Source: Candidatus Latescibacterota bacterium
GTDB taxonomy: Bacteria; Latescibacterota; UBA2968; UBA8231
Reading direction: 5' to 3'
DNA: 64,000 nucleotides
Assembly (NCBI GenBank): GCA_022820485.1
Contig: JAJEFJ010000027.1
Span: forward strand, 27,603-91,602
Shown: piece after piece, positions 52,494 to 61,524 of the stretch
How positions within the stretch are numbered: position 1 is the first letter of the stretch
How the letters are laid out: each line of letters opens with the position of its first letter
Translations under genes and position numbers: made by a program
Notes under the pieces: generated by a model
The model's input: only the letters and a program-made list of their open reading frames with translations
The model's database searches: none
What the model was told of the DNA's origin: nothing

Positions 52494-53899
52494 TTCTCCT
52501 GTTGTAAAGTTTGCAACCGCGAGCGCGCGTGGGCCAACCGCTGCGTCTCACTCGCGTCGTCCTCTGCCAAAGATGCGTACGCGCGCCACTCGGCCCGCGC
52601 TTGGTCGGGGTCTAATCGCTCGTAGGTCGAGGCGAGGTGAAAGCGCCACAGCGCCCGCTCGGGTTCGAGCCGCACGGCCTCTTCACCGGCCTGCACAGCC
52701 GCGGCGAGCAAGCCCAACTGCCGATAGACATCGCCCAAGGACGCGAAAAGTTCGGCGTGCTGCGGATGCGCAACCGTGGCTTCTTTGAACACCTGCACGG
52801 CCGCCCGCAATCGCCGCTGATGCACGTACAGCCCGCCCAACTTCAAAGCCGCGTCCCCTTCTGCGCCGCCCAACGCGATCGCCGCCTTGAACGCCTCTTC
52901 CGCTGCGTCGAGCGCACCCATGCGGCTGTGGACGATGCCGATGCTGACTTGGGCGGCGGCATTGCCGGGCTGTCGGTTAGCAAACTCAACAAACGCGGCC
53001 AGTGCCGAGTCCAGTCGCCCTTCCGCGCTGTGGATCAAACCGAGATAGCGATAAACGGGATACAGGTTGGGATCGGCGACCCGCGCCCGTTCAAACTGCG
53101 CCAAGGCCCCCGCACCATCTCCTTCCTCCCAGAGCAGCCGCCCCAGTTCGTAGTGCAAGACGGCTTCCTCACCATCCCCGTCGCGTGTGGCCAAACCTTC
53201 GGCTGAGCTCAGGCCGAAGCCCTCGACGAGCGCGGCGCGGGCTAGTTCCCTTTGCCCTGCCTCCCTGTAGAGCGCGGCGAGGTCGGCCCGGATTCCAGTG
53301 TCGTTGGACGCACCAGCGAGCGCCTGCTCCATCAGCGTACGCGCCTCCGCGTCCCGCCCCAACCGCGCCTCTACTTGCGCTAGTTGGTAGTGCACCTCCG
53401 CCTGCGCGGGCGCAAGCTGTAGGGATGCGCGATAGGCCGCCTGCGCCGCGTGGAGATTTTCTTGCAAGTGGCCGAGCGCCTGATAGGCGTGACCCAGCCG
53501 TGCGTAAATGAGCGCCGACTTCTCGCCCCGGCGCACAGCGTCCTGATAGGCGCGTAGCGCGCCGCTATAGCGTCCTTGAGCGGCTAGGCTAAGCCCCAGT
53601 TCGGCATAGGCGCGCCCGTCGTCGGGACGCGCCTCCACTAGACCGCGGTAAAGTTCCGTCGCGTCCTCGTACGCACCGCGCGCCACATGGAGCGCGGCCA
53701 ACGTAAAGGTCGCCTCGTGCAACTCGGTATCGAGTGCCCGCGCCTGCGCTGCTAGGCGTTCGGCCTGCGCCAACTCGGCCTGGTTCAAGCTCCGCAGCGG
53801 CCGGTCGCCAATCAGCTCCTGCGCGTGGCGGTACGCGGTCGGCGCATCCGGCTCGGCGCACCCAGCCAACAACAGTGCGATGGCGGTCAACCCCTTCAC
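52490..53899 (-). CDS. TPR-repeat lipoprotein
   Basis: A 469-residue protein. The start MKGLTAIALLLAGCAEP has a lipobox. The rest is about ten TPRs (YAELGLSLAAQGRYSGALRA, YARLGHAYQALGHL, VHYQLAQVEARLGRDAEA, YRYLGLIHSAEGRLDSALAA) that make a superhelix for protein binding, presumably in the periplasm. It overlaps the neighbouring TPR/FG-GAP gene and the HAD gene by 4 bp each. It may scaffold the FG-GAP lipoprotein. No catalytic motif. Confidence 0.88.
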   Translation of the reverse strand: MKGLTAIALLLAGCAEPDAPTAYRHAQELIGDRPLRSLNQAELAQAERLAAQARALDTELHEATFTLAALHVARGAYEDATELYRGLVEARPDDGRAYAELGLSLAAQGRYSGALRAYQDAVRRGEKSALIYARLGHAYQALGHLQENLHAAQAAYRASLQLAPAQAEVHYQLAQVEARLGRDAEARTLMEQALAGASNDTGIRADLAALYREAGQRELARAALVEGFGLSSAEGLATRDGDGEEAVLHYELGRLLWEEGDGAGALAQFERARVADPNLYPVYRYLGLIHSAEGRLDSALAAFVEFANRQPGNAAAQVSIGIVHSRMGALDAAEEAFKAAIALGGAEGDAALKLGGLYVHQRRLRAAVQVFKEATVAHPQHAELFASLGDVYRQLGLLAAAVQAGEEAVRLEPERALWRFHLASTYERLDPDQARAEWRAYASLAEDDASETQRLAHARSRLQTLQQEK

Positions 53900-55962
53900 C
53901 GCGTCTCACCCTCCCGAAGCAACAAGTGCTGGTCGGCCTCAACGTCCCGATACTCATCGACCTGCCCGCTGGGCCACGCCACCTCAATACGGTCGGCCCG
54001 AACTCGTTGCCCCAAACCAAATTCCAACTCCAAGCTGTTGCTGTTGCCAAAGCTGTATCCAGAAGCCACCTCTTGGTACTGCATCAGATCGCCGGCATAC
54101 ACCCACACCTTGGCACCAATTCCGTCGCGATTGCTTTTGACCCCTTCCAATTCCAGCACCAAGTAGTGATTGCCAAAGCCTTCACTGCGGTAGAACGCAT
54201 TGGGCCACTGGTCGCCCGGCTGGGCACCACCCACTGGCGCGTACAAGTCGAGATCGCCGTCGCGGTCGTAGTCGGCAAAGGTCACGCCGTGCGATTTGCC
54301 CAAGTGTCCCAGCCCGGCAGCGACTGTCGCATCGACAAAGGTGCCGTCGCTCCGATTGCGGAAAAGCACATCCGGCTCGCGCCGGCCCATCTGCGGCCCG
54401 CCGTTGCCGAGGTAGATATCTATCCAGCCGTCGTTATCCACATCGCCGGGAACGCCGCTCATCGTACCCAGCGCTCGCCCTAGCCCGGCGGCTTCCGTCA
54501 CATCGGCAAAGGTGCCGTCGCCCTTGTTGCGAAAAAGCACCGGCCGGTCGCGCTCGCTCGTCGATTTTCCCGCGACTCGATCAGCCAGCACCACTGGGTA
54601 CTGGCTCCAGTTACCCACGAAGATGTCCAGTGCGCCGTCGTTGTCGTAATCGAGAACGAACGTTATAAAACCATCGATGTACTCGGCACCTACGCCGGCC
54701 GCAGCCGTCTGATCAACAAACGCACCGTCGCCCCGATTGCGAAAAAGCACATTCGGCTCGGTAAAATTGCACGCGTACAGATCGGGCCAGCCGTCGCCAT
54801 CAAAGTCGCCCCAAGCCGTACTCAACGCCTGACCCCTGTGCGCCACCCCAGCGGCTTCTGCCACATCGACAAAAGTTCCGTCGCCTTGGTTGCGGTACAG
54901 CACATTGGTCGAGTCCCCAGTCGCGCCCGTGCCGTTAGCCACGTAGATGTCGAGGTATCCGTCGCGATCAAAATCGCTCCACGCCGCGCAAAAGCTCGAC
55001 CCCGGATCGCCCGTGCCCGACGCTTCCGTCACATCGGCAAAGACGCCCCGGCCGTCGTTTTGGAAGAGCGCGTTCACACCGCCGCCAAACCACCCATCGC
55101 GCGTCACGTACACATCGGCGTCCCCGTCGTTGTCGTAGTCAGCTATCTGCACTCCGATCCCACCATCGGGCAGCACCAATCCGGCGGCCTGCGTCCGCTC
55201 GGCAAAGCGCGCGCCGTCGTTGCGGAAGTACGCCAGCGCTGGATGGCCGATGACGATCAAGTCGAGATCCCCGTCCTCGTCGTAGTCGGCCCAGGCGCTA
55301 GCGCGGCCACCGTCGAATTTATCGACTCCCACCTCGACACTGATCTCGCTAAACCGCCCGCTGATGGTCCCCTGCGGTACAGCGTCGGCAAACACCTCGG
55401 TCGCCGGCCGCCCCAAAGCCTCCTGCAACCACTTCCGGTGCCAGCGCAATTCCAACGGCTCGGGATGCAACGCCACCGCCTGCTGCAAGATCGAATCAGC
55501 GCGGGCGTAATCCTCCTGCCACAGCGCGGCAACCGCCGCCCAATAAAGCGATTCATATCCCTGTGGATCGACGGCCAGCGCCCGCTGCAAATAATTTTCC
55601 GCCTGCGCGAACTGCCCCTCTTCGAGTGCCTCTTTCCCCCGCCCCAAAAACGTCTCCAACACCAAAGATCGCGCTGCCGTCAATTCAGGGTCTAGCGCCG
55701 CCGCCTGTTCCAGCAGCCCCACGCCTTCCTCTATCCGCCCCTGCACGAGCCGCACCCTCCCTAGCTGCCAGTACCCCTCGGCAGCGTCAGGTTCCAACCG
55801 AACGCAATGTGCAAAAGCGCGCTCGGCCGCTCTGAGCCGATAGCGCTCCAGCAAGTCCAAGCCCCGGTAGTACGAATGGAGGAACGCCTCGGAGCGACCA
55901 GTCGGCTCTTGGCAGCCGCTTAGAACGAGGATAGAAAGGGTAATGACCAGAAGAATTCTCAT
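53896..55962 (-). CDS. TPR plus FG-GAP/ASPIC-UnbV lipoprotein
   Basis: A 688-residue protein, first in the operon. MRILLVITLSILVLSGCQE has a lipobox. Residues 25-190 carry TPRs (RAAERAFAHCVRLEPDAAEGYW, AENYLQRALAVDPQGYESLYW). About seven FG-GAP repeats follow (DYDEDGDLDLIVIG, DYDNDGDADVYVTR, DFDGDGWPDLYACN, DYDRDGDLDLYAPV). The C-terminus (LELEFGLGQRVRADRIEVAWPSG) is ASPIC/UnbV. This is the full TPR-propeller layout of the larger CRTAC1-like proteins. It overlaps the next gene by 4 bp. Confidence 0.88.
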   Translation of the reverse strand: MRILLVITLSILVLSGCQEPTGRSEAFLHSYYRGLDLLERYRLRAAERAFAHCVRLEPDAAEGYWQLGRVRLVQGRIEEGVGLLEQAAALDPELTAARSLVLETFLGRGKEALEEGQFAQAENYLQRALAVDPQGYESLYWAAVAALWQEDYARADSILQQAVALHPEPLELRWHRKWLQEALGRPATEVFADAVPQGTISGRFSEISVEVGVDKFDGGRASAWADYDEDGDLDLIVIGHPALAYFRNDGARFAERTQAAGLVLPDGGIGVQIADYDNDGDADVYVTRDGWFGGGVNALFQNDGRGVFADVTEASGTGDPGSSFCAAWSDFDRDGYLDIYVANGTGATGDSTNVLYRNQGDGTFVDVAEAAGVAHRGQALSTAWGDFDGDGWPDLYACNFTEPNVLFRNRGDGAFVDQTAAAGVGAEYIDGFITFVLDYDNDGALDIFVGNWSQYPVVLADRVAGKSTSERDRPVLFRNKGDGTFADVTEAAGLGRALGTMSGVPGDVDNDGWIDIYLGNGGPQMGRREPDVLFRNRSDGTFVDATVAAGLGHLGKSHGVTFADYDRDGDLDLYAPVGGAQPGDQWPNAFYRSEGFGNHYLVLELEGVKSNRDGIGAKVWVYAGDLMQYQEVASGYSFGNSNSLELEFGLGQRVRADRIEVAWPSGQVDEYRDVEADQHLLLREGETR

Positions 55963-56014
55963 ACCAGAAACAACATCCGCCGTCTTTTGCCTGCTGTCAA
56001 TTTCTAGTTACGTT

Positions 56015-56075
56015 CTGGCGTTACGCACCTATGCCGAATCGGTAGATGTAGGGGCGGTTCGCGAACCGCCCCTAC
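56015..56075. repeat. Intergenic inverted-repeat element, copy f
   Basis: CTGGCGTTACGCA (56015-56027) is a left end variant. At 56048-56075 lies a 28-bp perfect palindrome identical to that in element e. A right terminal repeat is absent. It sits between the divergent TPR/FG-GAP and mutarotase-like genes, so it may overlap their promoters. Confidence 0.65.
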
Positions 56076-56125
56076 GTTGTTACGTCTCTTTTGACATCCC
56101 TCACCATATAGAAGGAGCACCCATA

Positions 56126-57238
56126 ATGAAATGGACCCTTTTCCTCGTCGCTTTCCTCTGGACGGCCTCGCATAGTACGGCCGAAGACCGCCCCCGCCTC
56201 GTACTCGACGGCCAAGCAGCCATGCTAGTCGTCGATTTAGGCGGCGGCTCCATTTCCGACTTCCACCTCAAAAGCAATCCGCTCAACCCCCTGCAATGGG
56301 ACTCGTGGTCTTTCGGCGACACTCCCGACCAAGCACCGCCTATAGAGCCGCGCTCCATGGGGCACTTCCTCTGCCTCGACCGCTGGGGGCCGGCCACTGA
56401 AGCCGAGCAAGCTCACGGCATGGGCTGGCACGGCGAGGCCACGCGCGTGTGGTGGACCGTAGATGAGGACGCCCACACAGAGGACGGTCACTTCGTGGCC
56501 CAAATGTCAGCCGAGCTGCCCTTGGCCGGCCTCAAGGTCTCGCGTTCGATTCGCATGGCTCAGAATCAGGCCGTCTTTGCGGTCGCCGAGGCCGTTACCA
56601 ATACCCGCCATTTGGGCCGCGTGTACAACATCGTCCAGCACCCGACCATTGGGCCGCCCTTTTTGGACGAGAGCACCCGCGTCGATGCCAACGGCACGCG
56701 CGGCTTTATGCAGGAAACGCCCATGCCGACGCCCGAGGACCCCGAGGTGCGCTGGCCTTCCGCACTCAAAAAGGACGGCACCGAGGTCGATATTCGCCAT
56801 CTGACGGATGACGCTTCGCCAGCGGTCGTTTCGTACATAATCGAGGAAGAATACGGCTGGACCACAGCCATCAACGCCAGCAAAGGGCTACTGATCGGCT
56901 ACATCTGGCCAGAGAAAGAATACCCCTGGTTCGACGCCTGGCGACACGTCCGCGACGGCAAGCCCTTTGCCCGCGGCTTGGAGTTTGGTACTACGGGCTT
57001 GCACCAGCCCGGACCGGTACTCGTGCAAAAAGGCCGCATCTTTGACCGGCAAATCTTGCGCTTCATCGATCCCGACGAGACCCAAGTTTTCACCTACGCC
57101 AATTTTCTCATGGAAATTCCCCCCGACTTCGCCGGCGTCGCAGACGTCGAATATTCTGAAGGCCAACTCGTAGTGCACGAGGACGGCGGTCAGGGCCGAG
57201 AGCTGACGATGGAGGTGGGCGAGCTTTTTGCGTGGTGA
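56126..57238 (+). CDS. Secreted galactose-mutarotase-like protein
   Basis: A 370-residue protein from the ATG at 56126, chosen for its RBS (GAAGGAG) and signal peptide (TLFLVAFLWTASHSTAE). The frame extends upstream through element f but without a signal. Beta-rich throughout; GGGSISDFHLKSNPLNPLQW and DRWGPATEAEQAHGMGWHGEA recall the beta-sandwich of mutarotase-like proteins, and NIVQHPTIGPPFLD has a His at a position seen in aldose epimerases. Assignment to that superfamily is tentative. It ends 1 bp before the helicase start. Could bind or modify extracellular sugar. Confidence 0.6.
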   Translation: MKWTLFLVAFLWTASHSTAEDRPRLVLDGQAAMLVVDLGGGSISDFHLKSNPLNPLQWDSWSFGDTPDQAPPIEPRSMGHFLCLDRWGPATEAEQAHGMGWHGEATRVWWTVDEDAHTEDGHFVAQMSAELPLAGLKVSRSIRMAQNQAVFAVAEAVTNTRHLGRVYNIVQHPTIGPPFLDESTRVDANGTRGFMQETPMPTPEDPEVRWPSALKKDGTEVDIRHLTDDASPAVVSYIIEEEYGWTTAINASKGLLIGYIWPEKEYPWFDAWRHVRDGKPFARGLEFGTTGLHQPGPVLVQKGRIFDRQILRFIDPDETQVFTYANFLMEIPPDFAGVADVEYSEGQLVVHEDGGQGRELTMEVGELFAW

Positions 57239-57239
57239 A

Positions 57240-60200
57240 ATGACAGTTGAATCCGCCATCCGCGAAGGACAGATACTGACCGGCCCGCTGTTTAGCGAGC
57301 CGATGCGAGTAGTAACCGTTCGCGCAAACGGTACTGATTACCTGGAGGCCGGCCTCGTCGGCCAACGGTCCGAGCAGTTCCGTCAGGTCACGCTCTCTTC
57401 CGCTGACATTTCCAACCTGACTATCGCCGACGCGGCTCTTTCTTACGACGGCGAAGGGCAGCTTTTGCGAATCGGCCTCCAAGCTTATGCGCTCGGCATC
57501 GCCTACGAGTTCGATCCCTATTTCGGGCTTTCCATCTCGCGCGTGGACCCGCTGCCGCACCAGCTCGAAGCGGTGTACGAGCACCTCCTCAAGCTACCTA
57601 GCGTGCGCTTCTTGCTCGCCGACGACGCAGGTGCGGGCAAGACCATCATGGCCGGCCTCTTGATCCGCGAACTCAAGCTCCGGGGTCTCATCGAGCGGGT
57701 ACTCGTCGTCTGCCCTGCAAACCTGGCGTTTCAGTGGCAGCGCGAACTTAAAGAAAAATTTGATGAGAAGTTCCTAGTGATGAAAGGCAGCGACATCCGC
57801 GATCAGTTCGGTGTCAACCAGTGGCTGGAGCAAAAGCAGATCATCACTTCGCTCGACCTCGCCAAGCGCACCGCGATCTTGCCCGGCCTGCAACAGGTGC
57901 ATTGGGATCTGGTGATTATCGATGAAGCGCATCGTATGTCAGCGCGCGACGAGACCCATAAGAGCCAGCGCTACCGGCTGGGAGAATTGCTGCGCGACAG
58001 CGCCGATCACGTGCTGCTGCTGACCGCGACGCCCCACAAGGGCGACCCGCAGAACTTCACACTATTTCTGCAACTGCTCGACCGCGATGCTTACGCCGAC
58101 GTGAGTTCGATCCGCGAGGCTATGGAACGGAGGCGAGCGCCTTTCTACCTGCGGCGCACCAAGGAGGCGATGGTGTACTTCCCGGAGCGTCAGACGGACG
58201 GAACATGGACTGCGAAGCCGGTTTTTACGAAACGCATCCCGCACACCGCCGAGTTCGCCATTGGGGGTGCTGAGTTCGAGCTTTACCGAAATGTCACGCG
58301 GTTTGTGAAACGGCAGAGTGCTCACGCCGCAGCACAGGGAGACGACCCGCGTGCTCGGGCGGTCGGTTTCCTCATGTCTCTATATCAGCGGCGTCTCGCC
58401 TCCAGCACCTACGCTATGCGGCGGTCGCTCGAAAACCGCGCTCGGCGTCTGGAGGATGGTCTCAAGCGCGCCCAAGAACTGGTGCGGACTGCTCCACCAG
58501 ACCTTCCCGACCTGGAAGAGTTGGAGGAATTGGAAGACGCCGAGCGCGAGCGTCTAGAGGAGATGCTGGAGGCCATCACGCTGGCCGGCAACGCCGAGCA
58601 GATACGCGAAGAGATCGGAGAACTTCTCCAGTTTGCCAATGAGGCCAAAGCCGTCGAAGACTCGGGCAGCGAGGCAAAGCTCGGACATCTTCGGAAGATC
58701 ATGCAGGAGGAGGGGTTTTTCGATCGGCCCGATCAGCGACTGCTGCTCTTCACCGAGTTCAAGGACACCCTCGACCATCTGATGGAGTGCTTGCAAGCCT
58801 GGGGCTTCCGCGTCGGCTGCATCCACGGCGGCATGAAGCCCGGCTCGCGCGACGAACCAGGGAGCAGGCTTTACACCGAACAGCAGTTCCGCGAAGGTGC
58901 CATCCAGATCCTAGTAGCTACCGAGGCGGCTGGGGAAGGCATCAACCTTCAGTGCTGCCACATCCTCTTCAACTACGATATCCCCTGGAATCCGAATCGG
59001 CTCGAACAGCGCATGGGCCGCATCCACCGCTACGGCCAGCGGCACGATTGCCTAATCTTCAACTTCGTAGCGACCAACACCATTGAGGGGCGGGTACTCC
59101 AGCGATTGTTGGACAAGCTCCAAGAGATTCGCGACGCTCTCGACGACGACGCAGTGTTCAACGTGGTTGGTGAAGTCTTGCCATCCGCCCATGTGGAGAG
59201 CGTACTGCGGGACTACTACGCGGGGAAGTTGGGGGACTCTGACCTTGAAGAACGGCTCTTGAAGGATGTAGATGAGGGCCACTTCCGGGACATCTGCCAA
59301 ACAGCGCTAGAAGGTTTGGCCTCCAAGAAGCTCAACCTCGACATGCTCGTCGAGCGCCGGGCCAAGGCTCAAGAGCGGCGCGTTGTGCCCGAGACTATTG
59401 CGCGATTCATCGCGGAGTGCGCCCAACACGCGGCCCTAACTCTGAAGCCGGTGGGACACTTCGCACATACCTTCGATCCAGGGCGCACGCCGTCCAAGTT
59501 GAAGGAATACGAGCACAATTCTGACTGGAAACTCCCAGAGCTAGCGCTGCGCTATCCGCGCTTATCAACGGACCGCGATACAGCAGAGGAGCACAACCTC
59601 GAATGGGTAACTCCAGGACATCCCCTGTTTGAGGCTCTGCGCCGGCACAGTCTCAATCTCGGCCAAGACACCTTTGCCAAGGGGGCCTGTTTCCATTCCC
59701 TGGCGCACGCAGAACCGGCACGCCTCGATTTCTACCGGGCGCGGGTCGTGGATGGTCTCGGAAAGGTGATTCACGAACGGTTGTTCACTGTGGAGTTGAC
59801 GGATGACGGTTCTCCTTGCCTCCGCGAGCCGGATGTCCTTGGCAATCTCAGTCCTACCACTACTCCGAGTGATCTGCCTTCAGTAGCTGCCTTGCCAGAG
59901 GCGACCGCTTGGCTCAACAAAAACGCCTTGGTGCCTTTCATCAACGAGGTTCGCGTCGAGCGGCTGGCCGAAGTCGAGCGCATTGCCAAGCACGTCGAAC
60001 TGTCCTTGACGGAGGTTCTACAGCGGACCGATGAGGAGATCGGCCGCGCCGCCGAGGAGAGGGATAACAACGTAATCGGTGCTGAGGGCCGTTTGGCACA
60101 AGCCGAAGCCCGCCATGCCGAAGTGATGGCGCGCCGCGACCGTCGGCGCGATGAGTTTGAGCGGCAGCGGGCACTGACTTTACAGGGCGTCGAGCGACTC

Positions 60201-60680
60201 GCCAGCGTCTTGATCCTACCCCATCCCGAACGCGAGACCCTTGATGTCCGGCGCTTGCGCCCACATCCCGAAACCGAGATGACGGCCATGCGAGTGGTCA
60301 TGGAGTACGAGACCGCGCAGGGCCGTCAGGTCGAAGATGTCCACGAGAAAAATGTTGGCTACGATATAACCAGCCTCGATCCAGCGTCCGGCGAGTTGCG
60401 CCTGATCGAGATAAAAGGTCTCGCCGCCGCCACTGGCAGCATTCTGCTGACGCCCAATGAGCGCCGCGTCGCCGAGGATCGCCGCGAATGCTACTGGCTC
60501 TACGTGGTGACTAATTGCGCGAACACGCCTCAGCTCCAAGAGCCGGTCAGAGACCCCGCGCGGTTCCCGTGGCACGAGGTCATTAAGGTGCAGCATTACT
60601 GGCTAGACGTGAACGCGATGACTAGGCCGATGGAAGTTCGGGAAGACGAAGGGCACTACGGAGAGAAGAGCGGATCATGA
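57240..60680 (+). CDS. SNF2-type helicase with C-terminal DUF3883 domain
   Basis: A 1146-residue protein from the ATG at 57240, one base after the stop of the preceding gene (a TTG at 57228 overlaps it). Walker A is DDAGAGKTIMAG (near residue 129) and DEAH is IIDEAHRMS (near 227), with LLTATPHKG (near 261) and VATEAAGEGINL to QRMGRIHRYGQ (559-600) as helicase C. A coiled-coil insert spans about 420-500. The end, EKNVGYDITSLD...LRLIEIKG, is DUF3883, a PDDEXK-like domain. This kind of helicase is a hallmark of anti-phage islands with DUF1156 methylases and DUF499 ATPases (and resembles DISARM DrmD). Here the other components are missing or reduced to remnants, so it is an orphan. Confidence 0.88.
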   Translation: MTVESAIREGQILTGPLFSEPMRVVTVRANGTDYLEAGLVGQRSEQFRQVTLSSADISNLTIADAALSYDGEGQLLRIGLQAYALGIAYEFDPYFGLSISRVDPLPHQLEAVYEHLLKLPSVRFLLADDAGAGKTIMAGLLIRELKLRGLIERVLVVCPANLAFQWQRELKEKFDEKFLVMKGSDIRDQFGVNQWLEQKQIITSLDLAKRTAILPGLQQVHWDLVIIDEAHRMSARDETHKSQRYRLGELLRDSADHVLLLTATPHKGDPQNFTLFLQLLDRDAYADVSSIREAMERRRAPFYLRRTKEAMVYFPERQTDGTWTAKPVFTKRIPHTAEFAIGGAEFELYRNVTRFVKRQSAHAAAQGDDPRARAVGFLMSLYQRRLASSTYAMRRSLENRARRLEDGLKRAQELVRTAPPDLPDLEELEELEDAERERLEEMLEAITLAGNAEQIREEIGELLQFANEAKAVEDSGSEAKLGHLRKIMQEEGFFDRPDQRLLLFTEFKDTLDHLMECLQAWGFRVGCIHGGMKPGSRDEPGSRLYTEQQFREGAIQILVATEAAGEGINLQCCHILFNYDIPWNPNRLEQRMGRIHRYGQRHDCLIFNFVATNTIEGRVLQRLLDKLQEIRDALDDDAVFNVVGEVLPSAHVESVLRDYYAGKLGDSDLEERLLKDVDEGHFRDICQTALEGLASKKLNLDMLVERRAKAQERRVVPETIARFIAECAQHAALTLKPVGHFAHTFDPGRTPSKLKEYEHNSDWKLPELALRYPRLSTDRDTAEEHNLEWVTPGHPLFEALRRHSLNLGQDTFAKGACFHSLAHAEPARLDFYRARVVDGLGKVIHERLFTVELTDDGSPCLREPDVLGNLSPTTTPSDLPSVAALPEATAWLNKNALVPFINEVRVERLAEVERIAKHVELSLTEVLQRTDEEIGRAAEERDNNVIGAEGRLAQAEARHAEVMARRDRRRDEFERQRALTLQGVERLASVLILPHPERETLDVRRLRPHPETEMTAMRVVMEYETAQGRQVEDVHEKNVGYDITSLDPASGELRLIEIKGLAAATGSILLTPNERRVAEDRRECYWLYVVTNCANTPQLQEPVRDPARFPWHEVIKVQHYWLDVNAMTRPMEVREDEGHYGEKSGS

Positions 60681-60745
60681 GGCCGAGAAGATGCACGACT
60701 TAACCGGAGGTCTCATTGGAGTGGTTTTCATCAACAGGAGGGTCT

Positions 60746-61186
60746 ATGTCCCTACCTGACTTTACCGCAACAGGTGATCTTCCTGTTGGCGTCCACACGG
60801 CTTCGCTCGCCGAAACGGTCAGCCGTTTTGGAACCGGATCTCATCGACGTAAGCTGCTTGCCATTCGCCTCGAACGCATCTATCAGATCGCGGCGCAAAC
60901 TGGATATCTAGCTCGATTCGTCGTATTCGGCTCGTTTATTACTGAAAAATATGAACCCAACGATGTGGACGTCTTCATGATTATGGATGATAATTTCGAT
61001 ATGGGGTCCCTAGTCGGCGAAGCTCAGCTTCTGTTCTATCACGGAACGGCCCAAGATTATTTTGGATGTAGTGTATTCTGGATTCGCCGCTTGGCGGCCA
61101 TCGGTGGTGAAGAAGCCACCATCGAAGATTGGCAACTCAAACGCGATGGCACTGAACGTGGCATCGTCGAAATCACGGTGGGATGA
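60746..61186 (+). CDS. Nucleotidyltransferase-like protein
   Basis: A 146-residue protein from the ATG at 60746 (RBS AGGAGG). FVVFGSFITEKYEPNDVDVFMIMDD carries the GS...DxD nucleotidyltransferase signature of the pol-beta superfamily, here as GSF then DVDVF. The start LPDFTATGDLPVGVHTASLAE is conserved in related small proteins (DUF6932-like, from memory). It overlaps a small helical gene by 4 bp, which suggests a toxin-antitoxin-like pair in which the transferase blocks or modifies its partner. The catalytic residues look intact. No membrane segment. Confidence 0.7.
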   Translation: MSLPDFTATGDLPVGVHTASLAETVSRFGTGSHRRKLLAIRLERIYQIAAQTGYLARFVVFGSFITEKYEPNDVDVFMIMDDNFDMGSLVGEAQLLFYHGTAQDYFGCSVFWIRRLAAIGGEEATIEDWQLKRDGTERGIVEITVG

Positions 61187-61392
61187 TCATGATTGCAAAC
61201 GATCGAGAACTCGACGTCACCCTTGGACGAATCGCGCATTTTCAACGTCAAATAGCCCATCTACGCAAGATAGAAACCCATCCTGAAAATTATCGAGGCT
61301 CGGTGTCGGGATTTCTCGCCGAGGTTGACCGAATGCAGTTGGAGGTTCGAGAATACCTCAGTATGCACCCAGCCGAACTGGAGCGGGGATAA
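61183..61392 (+). CDS. Small helical partner of the nucleotidyltransferase-like protein
   Basis: A 69-residue protein (or 67 from an ATG at 61189). RIAHFQRQIAHLRKIETHPENYRGS and FLAEVDRMQLEVREYLS form two long helices, as in small coiled-coil partners of TA modules. It overlaps the upstream gene by 4 bp. I recall similar conserved small proteins beside nucleotidyltransferases but not a named family. Function inferred from pairing only. Confidence 0.6.
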   Translation: MIMIANDRELDVTLGRIAHFQRQIAHLRKIETHPENYRGSVSGFLAEVDRMQLEVREYLSMHPAELERG

Positions 61393-61412
61393 GCTCTGTC
61401 CATTGATGACGC

Positions 61413-61524
61413 ATGGCTACCGAATACAAAACTGCTTTGCCGGACGAGGCGATCTTGGCGGCGGAAATCGACCGTACGCGAGAGGCACTGGGCAGGCGCG
61501 GCTTGCTCTGGGAGAGAAGCCATG
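61413..61524 (+). pseudogene. Duplicated 3' fragment of the YhcG-type nuclease gene
   Basis: From ATG 61413 the sequence matches the last ~108 bp of the nuclease gene (63007-63117) almost base for base: ATGGCTxCCGAATACAAAA then CTGCTTTGCCGGACGAGGCG with a few substitutions. It encodes TEYKTALPDEAILAAEIDRT against AEYKTALPDEATLAAEIDRT, then diverges. It is therefore a truncated second copy of the gene's end, directly before the MntA-like gene. Its frame continues to a stop at 61536-61538, giving a 41-codon ORF of doubtful value. Confidence 0.75.
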
